Origin: Aphanomyces cochlioides
Lineage: Eukaryota; Oomycota; Saprolegniomycetes; Saprolegniales; Verrucalvaceae
DNA length: 64,000 nt
Reading direction: 5' to 3'
NCBI GenBank assembly: GCA_019828595.1
Contig: JAHQRK010000035.1
Span: 434,001 to 498,000, forward strand
This document shows positions 50,767 through 62,300 of the stretch, in pieces. The position numbers and the translations under genes are program-made. Under the pieces are notes generated by a model, which had not been told where the DNA came from, did no database searches, and worked only from the letters and a program-made list of their open reading frames with translations. Within the stretch, counting starts at the first letter, position 1, and the number at the start of each line of letters is the position of its first letter.

Positions 50767-53700
50767 TTAGAGTTGATCGTCCTCCAAATCGAGGGGATCA
50801 ATTTCGTCGGCGTTCATGGAGTGGTGAGCTTTGCTGCAGAGCCCGTCGATGTGGTAATTGTTGGTGATGCTTTTGAGCATCGAGATGGCCGACAAGACGG
50901 GAGCCGGCAAAGTGAACTTCTCGAGATTGTCGCTGAAGTTTTCGATCAAAGCAAACAGCGACCAGTCCGTCAAGCAGTTGGTGTCAGGCAATCTTGTTGC
51001 TTCTTGGTTCAATAGAACAGTCAGTGCCTCCGAGTTTGCGTAGAGGTCTGGGGCCCGATTTGAGAGGAATAAGTCAATCGTAGCAAGTGCAAAGAGGATG
51101 CGCTTGATCTCTGGTATGTCCGTGGTCAATTCTTCCAAGATTTCTGACGGGTGAATCTTGTATTGAGCCATGAAGTTGACGTGATGTTTGTAGTTGTGAG
51201 GCTTGCCTTGAGCTTTTAACAAAGCCATCTTGCGCTCAATAGTCTTGGTTGCAACAAGTGACTGAAACAAACTGAGGTCTTCATCTTGTGCGTACATAGC
51301 ATGTGCAACGAGCTGAGGGTCATCTCGCAAAATGCGTTGACATTCGGTGATACTGCCTTCGACTTTCTTGTCTCGAATGATCTTCTTCGCCAATTCGAGG
51401 TGGGCTGCAGCAGACTTGTTAAGTCGTTGTTTCTTCGCTTTGCCTTTGGTCTTTTTCGGGCGTGGCGCACTTGAATCTTCCAATACAATTCGAGGCACTG
51501 CAAAGTCTTCAAACGAGAGTTCCACGTCGTCTTCTTCGAGGATATGAAAACGGTTGGATGTCGGCAGGGGATCCAAACGTGGGGACGAAGGCAAAGTACG
51601 TTTTGGAGCTGGTCCAGACCGGTAGCCCGTTACCAATTGAAGGTCCAGCGAGTTCTTGGGCTGCTCACTTGGTGGAGCAAGAGCGGGCGATTCGTTGGTA
51701 GGCATTTCCACATCTTCTTGTTGTTTGTCTTGTCCATTGTTGTTAGGGGGATCGCTGTCACCAGACATATCGACATCAGAGCCATGAGAAGGAGCTGTTG
51801 GCTGTGGTTGTTCATCTTGACGATCTCCAGATGCCTCAGTTGAGTCGGCCTCGCCTTCCGCATTTGTTCCAGGGTCTTGATCATGATCGTCTCCATCATG
51901 TTCAGGTTCTTTTTCTCCTGACGGAGGAGATTTTGCCGCTGCCTTGGCCGCTTTTGCCTTCGCTTTTTCAGCCTTGGCCTCTGCACGTCGTGAAACAATC
52001 GACGGAGGCAATGTCTTGTTCAGAGCAGCGATCTTGTGCTGAAACACGACGACAAAAGGCTGACCCGACGGATCCGTAATGGTGATTTCGCGTAGTGCGT
52101 CGCCGGATTTTGGCACCAACACTGCAGGAGGCGCAGACGACTTGAAAATGACTCTCAAATGCGGCGACTTGATGTTCTGACCAGCAGTAGGGTTGAATGC
52201 TGCTATCACTGACTTGGTCAATGCAGCCATTTTCTTGACAATCGCCTTGGCCATCGAAGGGTGACTGACCTTGTTGAACGTAACGTAGTAGTTGTTGCCA
52301 TAACGCGAGTACTTGGGAACCAGGAAGTCTTTGCCACCAACTCGAAACGTTGTGTCTCCCATTTCCACGCACGTAGACAAGTTGTAACTTGAGATCACAA
52401 TGGTCTGTGGGTTCTTCTTGTGGATCAAAATGTTCGGAAATTTGGAGCCCCATAACGAACCAGGATTTTCCTTGACAAATTGATCGCAGATGACTTTTTC
52501 GGACCAGTCCTTGTAGCCTTCGCCCAACTTGACTGTGAGCTCGTACACTTGGGACTGGGGGGTGAGCAAAATGTTTTCAATGAAGGCGTCCATGTCACCA
52601 GAGTCTTTGTAGAATGCGTCCGCCATGGCCTCGCATCGCGCAATATCGTCATCGGCAATAGCATGAGCACCAGTGTTGCGATGTTTCGCGCCTTTGGGGG
52701 CATTGCCTTGCTTGGAATCTTTCTTGGACGAAGCTGAATCCTTGCCGGGAGTCTTTTGCGTCCATGGATTGGCCTTTTCAGCGTTTTGTTGCTCTTGATC
52801 GCCTTGTATTTTGTCTGCCGCGGTAGGAGGATCAACAGCGCCATTTCCTTGAGCAACGGATTTGTCGACAATGTCTTGATTTGACTGTTCATTGTCATTG
52901 TTTGTCGATTGTTCCTCTTGAATAACTTCTCCAGGAGTATCACACGGCTTCGCTGGGCCGTTAATGTCGCCTGACCCATCAACCTCCGAGTGAATTTGAG
53001 TATTTCCCTCGTCGGTTAAGGCTTCGGTTTCAGTAGAATCCTTCCCCTCGGCGTCTCCAGAGACCATATCCACGTCCTCTTGAGATTTTTCTTCTTCCTC
53101 TCCCGTTCTAGGAGGCTCAGCACAGGGGGCGACGCGGTTGGTGGCTGCTGGCTCAGTCCCATTGGTCACGAGAAAGGCCGGGGCCAGACCCCCAGTGACA
53201 GGGGTAGAAGGGGAATCCATGCCATCCCCGCAGCACGGTGACTGGGGTACACCATTGCTCCGGCGAGAACCCAAATCGGGATACCGCCCCCGCCCCTCCG
53301 AAGAGGCCCCTGGGGGGAAGTAGACAGAACCGCAGGGTGTGCCCATAGGGGGGGCCCTCGTAGCCTCTAGGGCTGGCATGGACCCCGTTTTCTCGCCGCC
53401 TTCACTGGGGATCGACTCCAATTGGAGTCCAGGGAAGCAGCCACCACAGGCACAAGGCCCCAGTGGTTCGCCCTCCTGAGTGAGGGCTTCGCTAGACAAG
53501 TTAACGACAGTGGTCTGGGGGTCAACCACTGACCCACTGAGGTTGACCCCCCCTGGAACTCCGGCGAGTGGAGCACCAGGTGAAGCGCTGGTGGAGCGAG
53601 ACGCAGATTGGTCTCCAGAGACGCTGTTGGGGTCGAACTCGACCTCCACTTCGGCCCTAGGGTTAGGTGTAGAGACATTACTCACACCACTTCCGCCATC

Positions 53701-53805
53701 CTGATTGGACGACGAAAGTGGGTGAGGTGATACAATACCTGGAATGATGGTGACTCCGTGAGTGTTGGTCTCACGGAGCTCGGAACAGCTGTTGGCGTTG
53801 GACAT
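50767..53805 (-). CDS. LINE ORF1 protein
   Basis: A 1,012-aa frame starting at ATG 53803-53805 (MSNANSCSELRETNTHG). The open frame actually continues upstream to 54006, but those codons are satellite sequence and are excluded. The N-terminal 500 residues are Pro/Ser/Glu/Asp-rich and probably disordered. A compact middle region (WSEKVICDQF, then PNILIHKKNPQTIVIS and KYSRYGNNYYVTF) could be the RNA-binding part. A Lys/Ala-rich stretch (AKAEKAKAKAAKAAAKSPP, about 670-700) follows. The C-terminus is helical. I see no CCHC knuckle. Such proteins bind LINE RNA in other systems; that role here is inferred from position. Confidence 0.75.
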   Translation of the reverse strand: MSNANSCSELRETNTHGVTIIPGIVSPHPLSSSNQDGGSGVSNVSTPNPRAEVEVEFDPNSVSGDQSASRSTSASPGAPLAGVPGGVNLSGSVVDPQTTVVNLSSEALTQEGEPLGPCACGGCFPGLQLESIPSEGGEKTGSMPALEATRAPPMGTPCGSVYFPPGASSEGRGRYPDLGSRRSNGVPQSPCCGDGMDSPSTPVTGGLAPAFLVTNGTEPAATNRVAPCAEPPRTGEEEEKSQEDVDMVSGDAEGKDSTETEALTDEGNTQIHSEVDGSGDINGPAKPCDTPGEVIQEEQSTNNDNEQSNQDIVDKSVAQGNGAVDPPTAADKIQGDQEQQNAEKANPWTQKTPGKDSASSKKDSKQGNAPKGAKHRNTGAHAIADDDIARCEAMADAFYKDSGDMDAFIENILLTPQSQVYELTVKLGEGYKDWSEKVICDQFVKENPGSLWGSKFPNILIHKKNPQTIVISSYNLSTCVEMGDTTFRVGGKDFLVPKYSRYGNNYYVTFNKVSHPSMAKAIVKKMAALTKSVIAAFNPTAGQNIKSPHLRVIFKSSAPPAVLVPKSGDALREITITDPSGQPFVVVFQHKIAALNKTLPPSIVSRRAEAKAEKAKAKAAKAAAKSPPSGEKEPEHDGDDHDQDPGTNAEGEADSTEASGDRQDEQPQPTAPSHGSDVDMSGDSDPPNNNGQDKQQEDVEMPTNESPALAPPSEQPKNSLDLQLVTGYRSGPAPKRTLPSSPRLDPLPTSNRFHILEEDDVELSFEDFAVPRIVLEDSSAPRPKKTKGKAKKQRLNKSAAAHLELAKKIIRDKKVEGSITECQRILRDDPQLVAHAMYAQDEDLSLFQSLVATKTIERKMALLKAQGKPHNYKHHVNFMAQYKIHPSEILEELTTDIPEIKRILFALATIDLFLSNRAPDLYANSEALTVLLNQEATRLPDTNCLTDWSLFALIENFSDNLEKFTLPAPVLSAISMLKSITNNYHIDGLCSKAHHSMNADEIDPLDLEDDQL

Positions 53806-53865
53806 TTTGAGCGCGGCGGCACTTGATAACTTCTTGACTTGAGGGGTACGAGGCAAATTCGGAAG

Positions 53866-56800
53866 TGAGAGATGTGCATGTGGCACGTGTGTACCAAGTG
53901 GAGAAAAAGTGGCATCGAGATGCAGTTTGTGGGGTATGCTTGGGACTCTCGCGTGTTGATTTCGGACCAAGTTGGTGCTTGGTCGTCCACCACACGAGCA
54001 TGACACCTTTCAAACATGCCAGACGTGGCGAGTGGGTGTCTCGATGGGGTCGAGATGTGCATGTGGCACGTGTGTACCAAGTGGAGAAAAAGTGGCATCG
54101 AGATGCAGTTTGTGGGGTATGCTTGGGACTCTCGCGTGTTGATTTCGGACCAAGTTGGTGCTTGGTCGTCCACCACACGAGCATGACACCTTTCAAACAT
54201 GCCAGACGTGGCGAGTGGGTGTCTCGATGGGGTCGAGATGTGCATGTGGCACGTGTGTACCAAGTGGAGAAAAAGTGGCATCGAGATGCAGTTTGTGGGG
54301 TATGCTTGGGACTCTCGCGTGTTGATTTCGGACCAAGTTGGTGCTTGGTCGTCCACCACACGAGCATGACACCTTTCAAACATGCCAGACGTGGCGAGTG
54401 GGTGTCTCGATGGGGTCGAGATGTGCATGTGGCACGTGTGTACCAAGTGGAGAAAAAGTGGCATCGAGATGCAGTTTGTGGGGTATGCTTGGGACTCTCG
54501 CGTGTTGATTTCGGACCAAGTTGGTGCTTGGTCGTCCACCACACGAGCATGACACCTTTCAAACATGCCAGACGTGGCGAGTGGGTGTCTCGATGGGGTC
54601 GAGATGTGCATGTGGCACGTGTGTACCAAGTGGAGAAAAAGTGGCATCGAGATGCAGTTTGTGGGGTATGCTTGGGACTCTCGCGTGTTGATTTCGGACC
54701 AAGTTGGTGCTTGGTCGTCCACCACACGAGCATGACACCTTTCAAACATGCCAGACGTGGCGAGTGGGTGTCTCGATGGGGTCGAGATGTGCATGTGGCA
54801 CGTGTGTACCAAGTGGAGAAAAAGTGGCATCGAGATGCAGTTTGTGGGGTATGCTTGGGACTCTCGCGTGTTGATTTCGGACCAAGTTGGTGCTTGGTCG
54901 TCCACCACACGAGCATGACACCTTTCAAACATGCCAGACGTGGCGAGTGGGTGTCTCGATGGGGTCGAGATGTGCATGTGGCACGTGTGTACCAAGTGGA
55001 GAAAAAGTGGCATCGAGATGCAGTTTGTGGGGTATGCTTGGGACTCTCGCGTGTTGATTTCGGACCAAGTTGGTGCTTGGTCGTCCACCACACGAGCATG
55101 ACACCTTTCAAACATGCCAGACGTGGCGAGTGGGTGTCTCGATGGGGTCGAGATGTGCATGTGGCACGTGTGTACCAAGTGGAGAAAAAGTGGCATCGAG
55201 ATGCAGTTTGTGGGGTATGCTTGGGACTCTCGCGTGTTGATGTCGGACCAAGTTGGTGCTTGGTCGTCCACCACACGAGCATGACACCTTTCAAACATGC
55301 CAGACGTGGCGAGTGGGTGTCTCGATGGGGTCGAGATGTGCATGTGGCACGTGTGTACCAAGTGGAGAAAAAGTGGCATCGAGATGCAGTTTGTGGGGTA
55401 TGCTTGGGACTCTCGCGTGTTGATTTCGGACCAAGTTGGTGCTTGGTCGTCCACCACACGAGCATGACACCTTTCAAACATGCCAGACGTGGCGAGTGGG
55501 TGTCTCGATGGGGTCGAGATGTGCATGTGGCACGTGTGTACCAAGTGGAGAAAAAGTGGCATCGAGATGCAGTTTGTGGGGTATGCTTGGGACTCTCGCG
55601 TGTTGATTTCGGACCAAGTTGGTGCTTGGTCGTCCACCACACGAGCATGACACCTTTCAAACATGCCAGACGTGGCGAGTGGGTGTCTCGATGGGGTCGA
55701 GATGTGCATGTGGCACGTGTGTACCAAGTGGAGAAAAAGTGGCATCGAGATGCAGTTTGTGGGGTATGCTTGGGACTCTCGCGTGTTGATTTCGGACCAA
55801 GTTGGTGCTTGGTCGTCCACCACACGAGCATGACACCTTTCAAACATGCCAGACGTGGCGAGTGGGTGTCTCGATGGGGTCGAGATGTGCATGTGGCACG
55901 TGTGTACCAAGTGGAGAAAAAGTGGCATCGAGATGCAGTTTGTGGGGTATGCTTGGGACTCTCGCGTGTTGATTTCGGACCAAGTTGGTGCTTGGTCGTC
56001 CACCACACGAGCATGACACCTTTCAAACATGCCAGACGTGGCGAGTGGGTGTCTCGATGGGGTCGAGATGTGCATGTGGCACGTGTGTACCAAGTGGAGA
56101 AAAAGTGGCATCGAGATGCAGTTTGTGGGGTATGCTTGGGACTCTCGCGTGTTGATTTCGGACCAAGTTGGTGCTTGGTCGTCCACCACACGAGCATGAC
56201 ACCTTTCAAACATGCCAGACGTGGCGAGTGGGTGTCTCGATGGGGTCGAGATGTGCATGTGGCACGTGTGTACCAAGTGGAGAAAAAGTGGCATCGAGAT
56301 GCAGTTTGTGGGGTATGCTTGGGACTCTCGCGTGTTGATTTCGGACCAAGTTGGTGCTTGGTCGTCCACCACACGAGCATGACACCTTTCAAACATGCCA
56401 GACGTGGCGAGTGGGTGTCTCGATGGGGTCGAGATGTGCATGTGGCACGTGTGTACCAAGTGGAGAAAAAGTGGCATCGAGATGCAGTTTGTGGGGTATG
56501 CTTGGGACTCTCGCGTGTTGATTTCGGACCAAGTTGGTGCTTGGTCGTCCACCACACGAGCATGACACCTTTCAAACATGCCAGACGTGGCGAGTGGGTG
56601 TCTCGATGGGGTCGAGATGTGCATGTGGCACGTGTGTACCAAGTGGAGAAAAAGTGGCATCGAGATGCAGTTTGTGGGGTATGCTTGGGACTCTCGCGTG
56701 TTGATTTCGGACCAAGTTGGTGCTTGGTCGTCCACCACACGAGCATGACACCTTTCAAACATGCCAGACGTGGCGAGTGGGTGTCTCGATGGGGTCGAGA

Positions 56801-59346
56801 TGTGCATGTGGCACGTGTGTACCAAGTGGAGAAAAAGTGGCATCGAGATGCAGTTTGTGGGGTATGCTTGGGACTCTCGCGTGTTGATTTCGGACCAAGT
56901 TGGTGCTTGGTCGTCCACCACACGAGCATGACACCTTTCAAACATGCCAGACGTGGCGAGTGGGTGTCTCGATGGGGTCGAGATGTGCATGTGGCACGTG
57001 TGTACCAAGTGGAGAAAAAGTGGCATCGAGATGCAGTTTGTGGGGTATGCTTGGGACTCTCGCGTGTTGATGTCGGACCAAGTTGGTGCTTGGTCGTCCA
57101 CCACACGAGCATGACACCTTTCAAACATGCCAGACGTGGCGAGTGGGTGTCTCGATGGGGTCGAGATGTGCATGTGGCACGTGTGTACCAAGTGGAGAAA
57201 AAGTGGCATCGAGATGCAGTTTGTGGGGTATGCTTGGGACTCTCGCGTGTTGATTTCGGACCAAGTTGGTGCTTGGTCGTCCACCACACGAGCATGACAC
57301 CTTTCAAACATGCCAGACGTGGCGAGTGGGTGTCTCGATGGGGTCGAGATGTGCATGTGGCACGTGTGTACCAAGTGGAGAAAAAGTGGCATCGAGATGC
57401 AGTTTGTGGGGTATGCTTGGGACTCTCGCGTGTTGATTTCGGACCAAGTTGGTGCTTGGTCGTCCACCACACGAGCATGACACCTTTCAAACATGCCAGA
57501 CGTGGCGAGTGGGTGTCTCGATGGGGTCGAGATGTGCATGTGGCACGTGTGTACCAAGTGGAGAAAAAGTGGCATCGAGATGCAGTTTGTGGGGTATGCT
57601 TGGGACTCTCGCGTGTTGATTTCGGACCAAGTTGGTGCTTGGTCGTCCACCACACGAGCATGACACCTTTCAAACATGCCAGACGTGGCGAGTGGGTGTC
57701 TCGATGGGGTCGAGATGTGCATGTGGCACGTGTGTACCAAGTGGAGAAAAAGTGGCATCGAGATGCAGTTTGTGGGGTATGCTTGGGACTCTCGCGTGTT
57801 GATTTCGGACCAAGTTGGTGCTTGGTCGTCCACCACACGAGCATGACACCTTTCAAACATGCCAGACGTGGCGAGTGGGTGTCTCGATGGGGTCGAGATG
57901 TGCATGTGGCACGTGTGTACCAAGTGGAGAAAAAGTGGCATCGAGATGCAGTTTGTGGGGTATGCTTGGGACTCTCGCGTGTTGATTTCGGACCAAGTTG
58001 GTGCTTGGTCGTCCACCACACGAGCATGACACCTTTCAAACATGCCAGACGTGGCGAGTGGGTGTCTCGATGGGGTCGAGATGTGCATGTGGCACGTGTG
58101 TACCAAGTGGAGAAAAAGTGGCATCGAGATGCAGTTTGTGGGGTATGCTTGGGACTCTCGCGTGTTGATTTCGGACCAAGTTGGTGCTTGGTCGTCCACC
58201 ACACGAGCATGACACCTTTCAAACATGCCAGACGTGGCGAGTGGGTGTCTCGATGGGGTCGAGATGTGCATGTGGCACGTGTGTACCAAGTGGAGAAAAA
58301 GTGGCATCGAGATGCAGTTTGTGGGGTATGCTTGGGACTCTCGCGTGTTGATTTCGGACCAAGTTGGTGCTTGGTCGTCCACCACACGAGCATGACACCT
58401 TTCAAACATGCCAGACGTGGCGAGTGGGTGTCTCGATGGGGTCGAGATGTGCATGTGGCACGTGTGTACCAAGTGGAGAAAAAGTGGCATCGAGATGCAG
58501 TTTGTGGGGTATGCTTGGGACTCTCGCGTGTTGATTTCGGACCAAGTTGGTGCTTGGTCGTCCACCACACGAGCATGACACCTTTCAAACATGCCAGACG
58601 TGGCGAGTGGGTGTCTCGATGGGGTCGAGATGTGCATGTGGCACGTGTGTACCAAGTGGAGAAAAAGTGGCATCGAGATGCAGTTTGTGGGGTATGCTTG
58701 GGACTCTCGCGTGTTGATTTCGGACCAAGTTGGTGCTTGGTCGTCCACCACACGAGCATGACACCTTTCAAACATGCCAGACGTGGCGAGTGGGTGTCTC
58801 GATGGGGTCGAGATGTGCATGTGGCACGTGTGTACCAAGTGGAGAAAAAGTGGCATCGAGATGCAGTTTGTGGGGTATGCTTGGGACTCTCGCGTGTTGA
58901 TTTCGGACCAAGTTGGTGCTTGGTCGTCCACCACACGAGCATGACACCTTTCAAACATGCCAGACGTGGCGAGTGGGTGTCTCGATGGGGTCGAGATGTG
59001 CATGTGGCACGTGTGTACCAAGTGGAGAAAAAGTGGCATCGAGATGCAGTTTGTGGGGTATGCTTGGGACTCTCGCGTGTTGATGTCGGACCAAGTTGGT
59101 GCTTGGTCGTCCACCACACGAGCATGACACCTTTCAAACATGCCAGACGTGGCGAGTGGGTGTCTCGATGGGGTCGAGATGTGCATGTGGCACGTGTGTA
59201 CCAAGTGGAGAAAAAGTGGCATCGAGATGCAGTTTGTGGGGTATGCTTGGGACTCTCGCGTGTTGATTTCGGACCAAGTTGGTGCTTGGTCGTCCACCAC
59301 ACGAGCATGACACCTTTCAAACATGCCAGACGTGGCGAGTGGGTGT
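53866..59346 (+). repeat. 183-bp satellite array, about 30 monomers, forward arm
   Basis: Near-identical tandem units with exact 183-bp spacing (for example GAGATGTGCATGTGGCACGT at 53869 and 54052). Each unit contains the hairpin CTCGA-TGGGG-TCGAG, one CACGTG, and CCAAG...CTTGG. The only variant I noticed is T to G within TTGATTTCGG at 55242, 57072 and 59085. Because 183 is divisible by three, open frames of over 1,800 codons run through the array on both strands; I do not regard them as genes. Confidence 0.97.
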
Positions 59347-62300
59347 GGACCAACTTGGTCCGAAATCAACACGCGAGAGTCCCAAGCATACCCCACAAAC
59401 TGCATCTCGATGCCACTTTTTCTCCACTTGGTACACACGTGCCACATGCACATCTCGACCCCATCGAGACACCCACTCGCCACGTCTGGCATGTTTGAAA
59501 GGTGTCATGCTCGTGTGGTGGACGACCAAGCACCAACTTGGTCCGAAATCAACACGCGAGAGTCCCAAGCATACCCCACAAACTGCATCTCGATGCCACT
59601 TTTTCTCCACTTGGTACACACGTGCCACATGCACATCTCGACCCCATCGAGACACCCACTCGCCACGTCTGGCATGTTTGAAAGGTGTCATGCTCGTGTG
59701 GTGGACGACCAAGCACCAACTTGGTCCGAAATCAACACGCGAGAGTCCCAAGCATACCCCACAAACTGCATCTCGATGCCACTTTTTCTCCACTTGGTAC
59801 ACACGTGCCACATGCACATCTCGACCCCATCGAGACACCCACTCGCCACGTCTGGCATGTTTGAAAGGTGTCATGCTCGTGTGGTGGACGACCAAGCACC
59901 AACTTGGTCCGAAATCAACACGCGAGAGTCCCAAGCATACCCCACAAACTGCATCTCGATGCCACTTTTTCTCCACTTGGTACACACGTGCCACATGCAC
60001 ATCTCGACCCCATCGAGACACCCACTCGCCACGTCTGGCATGTTTGAAAGGTGTCATGCTCGTGTGGTGGACGACCAAGCACCAACTTGGTCCGAAATCA
60101 ACACGCGAGAGTCCCAAGCATACCCCACAAACTGCATCTCGATGCCACTTTTTCTCCACTTGGTACACACGTGCCACATGCACATCTCGACCCCATCGAG
60201 ACACCCACTCGCCACGTCTGGCATGTTTGAAAGGTGTCATGCTCGTGTGGTGGACGACCAAGCACCAACTTGGTCCGAAATCAACACGCGAGAGTCCCAA
60301 GCATACCCCACAAACTGCATCTCGATGCCACTTTTTCTCCACTTGGTACACACGTGCCACATGCACATCTCGACCCCATCGAGACACCCACTCGCCACGT
60401 CTGGCATGTTTGAAAGGTGTCATGCTCGTGTGGTGGACGACCAAGCACCAACTTGGTCCGAAATCAACACGCGAGAGTCCCAAGCATACCCCACAAACTG
60501 CATCTCGATGCCACTTTTTCTCCACTTGGTACACACGTGCCACATGCACATCTCGACCCCATCGAGACACCCACTCGCCACGTCTGGCATGTTTGAAAGG
60601 TGTCATGCTCGTGTGGTGGACGACCAAGCACCAACTTGGTCCGAAATCAACACGCGAGAGTCCCAAGCATACCCCACAAACTGCATCTCGATGCCACTTT
60701 TTCTCCACTTGGTACACACGTGCCACATGCACATCTCGACCCCATCGAGACACCCACTCGCCACGTCTGGCATGTTTGAAAGGTGTCATGCTCGTGTGGT
60801 GGACGACCAAGCACCAACTTGGTCCGAAATCAACACGCGAGAGTCCCAAGCATACCCCACAAACTGCATCTCGATGCCACTTTTTCTCCACTTGGTACAC
60901 ACGTGCCACATGCACATCTCGACCCCATCGAGACACCCACTCGCCACGTCTGGCATGTTTGAAAGGTGTCATGCTCGTGTGGTGGACGACCAAGCACCAA
61001 CTTGGTCCGAAATCAACACGCGAGAGTCCCAAGCATACCCCACAAACTGCATCTCGATGCCACTTTTTCTCCACTTGGTACACACGTGCCACATGCACAT
61101 CTCGACCCCATCGAGACACCCACTCGCCACGTCTGGCATGTTTGAAAGGTGTCATGCTCGTGTGGTGGACGACCAAGCACCAACTTGGTCCGAAATCAAC
61201 ACGCGAGAGTCCCAAGCATACCCCACAAACTGCATCTCGATGCCACTTTTTCTCCACTTGGTACACACGTGCCACATGCACATCTCGACCCCATCGAGAC
61301 ACCCACTCGCCACGTCTGGCATGTTTGAAAGGTGTCATGCTCGTGTGGTGGACGACCAAGCACCAACTTGGTCCGAAATCAACACGCGAGAGTCCCAAGC
61401 ATACCCCACAAACTGCATCTCGATGCCACTTTTTCTCCACTTGGTACACACGTGCCACATGCACATCTCGACCCCATCGAGACACCCACTCGCCACGTCT
61501 GGCATGTTTGAAAGGTGTCATGCTCGTGTGGTGGACGACCAAGCACCAACTTGGTCCGAAATCAACACGCGAGAGTCCCAAGCATACCCCACAAACTGCA
61601 TCTCGATGCCACTTTTTCTCCACTTGGTACACACGTGCCACATGCACATCTCGACCCCATCGAGACACCCACTCGCCACGTCTGGCATGTTTGAAAGGTG
61701 TCATGCTCGTGTGGTGGACGACCAAGCACCAACTTGGTCCGAAATCAACACGCGAGAGTCCCAAGCATACCCCACAAACTACATCTCGATGCCACTTTTT
61801 CTCCACTTGGTACACACGTGCCACATGCACATCTCGACCCCATCGAGACACCCACTCGCCACGTCTGGCATGTTTGAAAGGTGTCATGCTCGTGTGGTGG
61901 ACGACCAAGCACCAACTTGGTCCGAAATCAACACGCGAGAGTCCCAAGCATACCCCACAAACTGCATCTCGATGCCACTTTTTCTCCACTTGGTACACAC
62001 GTGCCACATGCACATCTCGACCCCATCGAGACACCCACTCGCCACGTCTGGCATGTTTGAAAGGTGTCATGCTCGTGTGGTGGACGACCAAGCACCAACT
62101 TGGTCCGAAATCAACACGCGAGAGTCCCAAGCATACCCCACAAACTGCATCTCGATGCCACTTTTTCTCCACTTGGTACACACGTGCCACATGCACATCT
62201 CGACCCCATCGAGACACCCACTCGCCACGTCTGGCATGTTTGAAAGGTGTCATGCTCGTGTGGTGGACGACCAAGCACCAACTTGGTCCGAAATCAACAC

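Larger units (their letters stand above)
47346..53865 (-). mobile_element. APE-type LINE (non-LTR retrotransposon), apparently intact, inside satellite
   Basis: Two long uninterrupted frames on the minus strand: ORF1 (50767-53805) and ORF2 (47469-50684). Satellite of the same orientation flanks it: diverged monomers on the left, homogeneous ones on the right from about 53866. The 3' tail (47346-47468) has no obvious poly-A. The 5' untranslated part is only about 60 bp. I could not identify a clean target-site duplication. Confidence 0.85.

Noticed and set aside
53806..54006. N-terminal extension of LINE ORF1 into the satellite
   Set aside because: Those codons are satellite sequence open by chance; a good ATG lies at 53803-53805.
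53865..59498. Open frames of 1,860-1,936 codons across the forward satellite arm on both strands
   Set aside because: They are a product of a stop-free 61-codon period. The same unit is repeated with almost no variation, has no start context, and is open in several frames at once.
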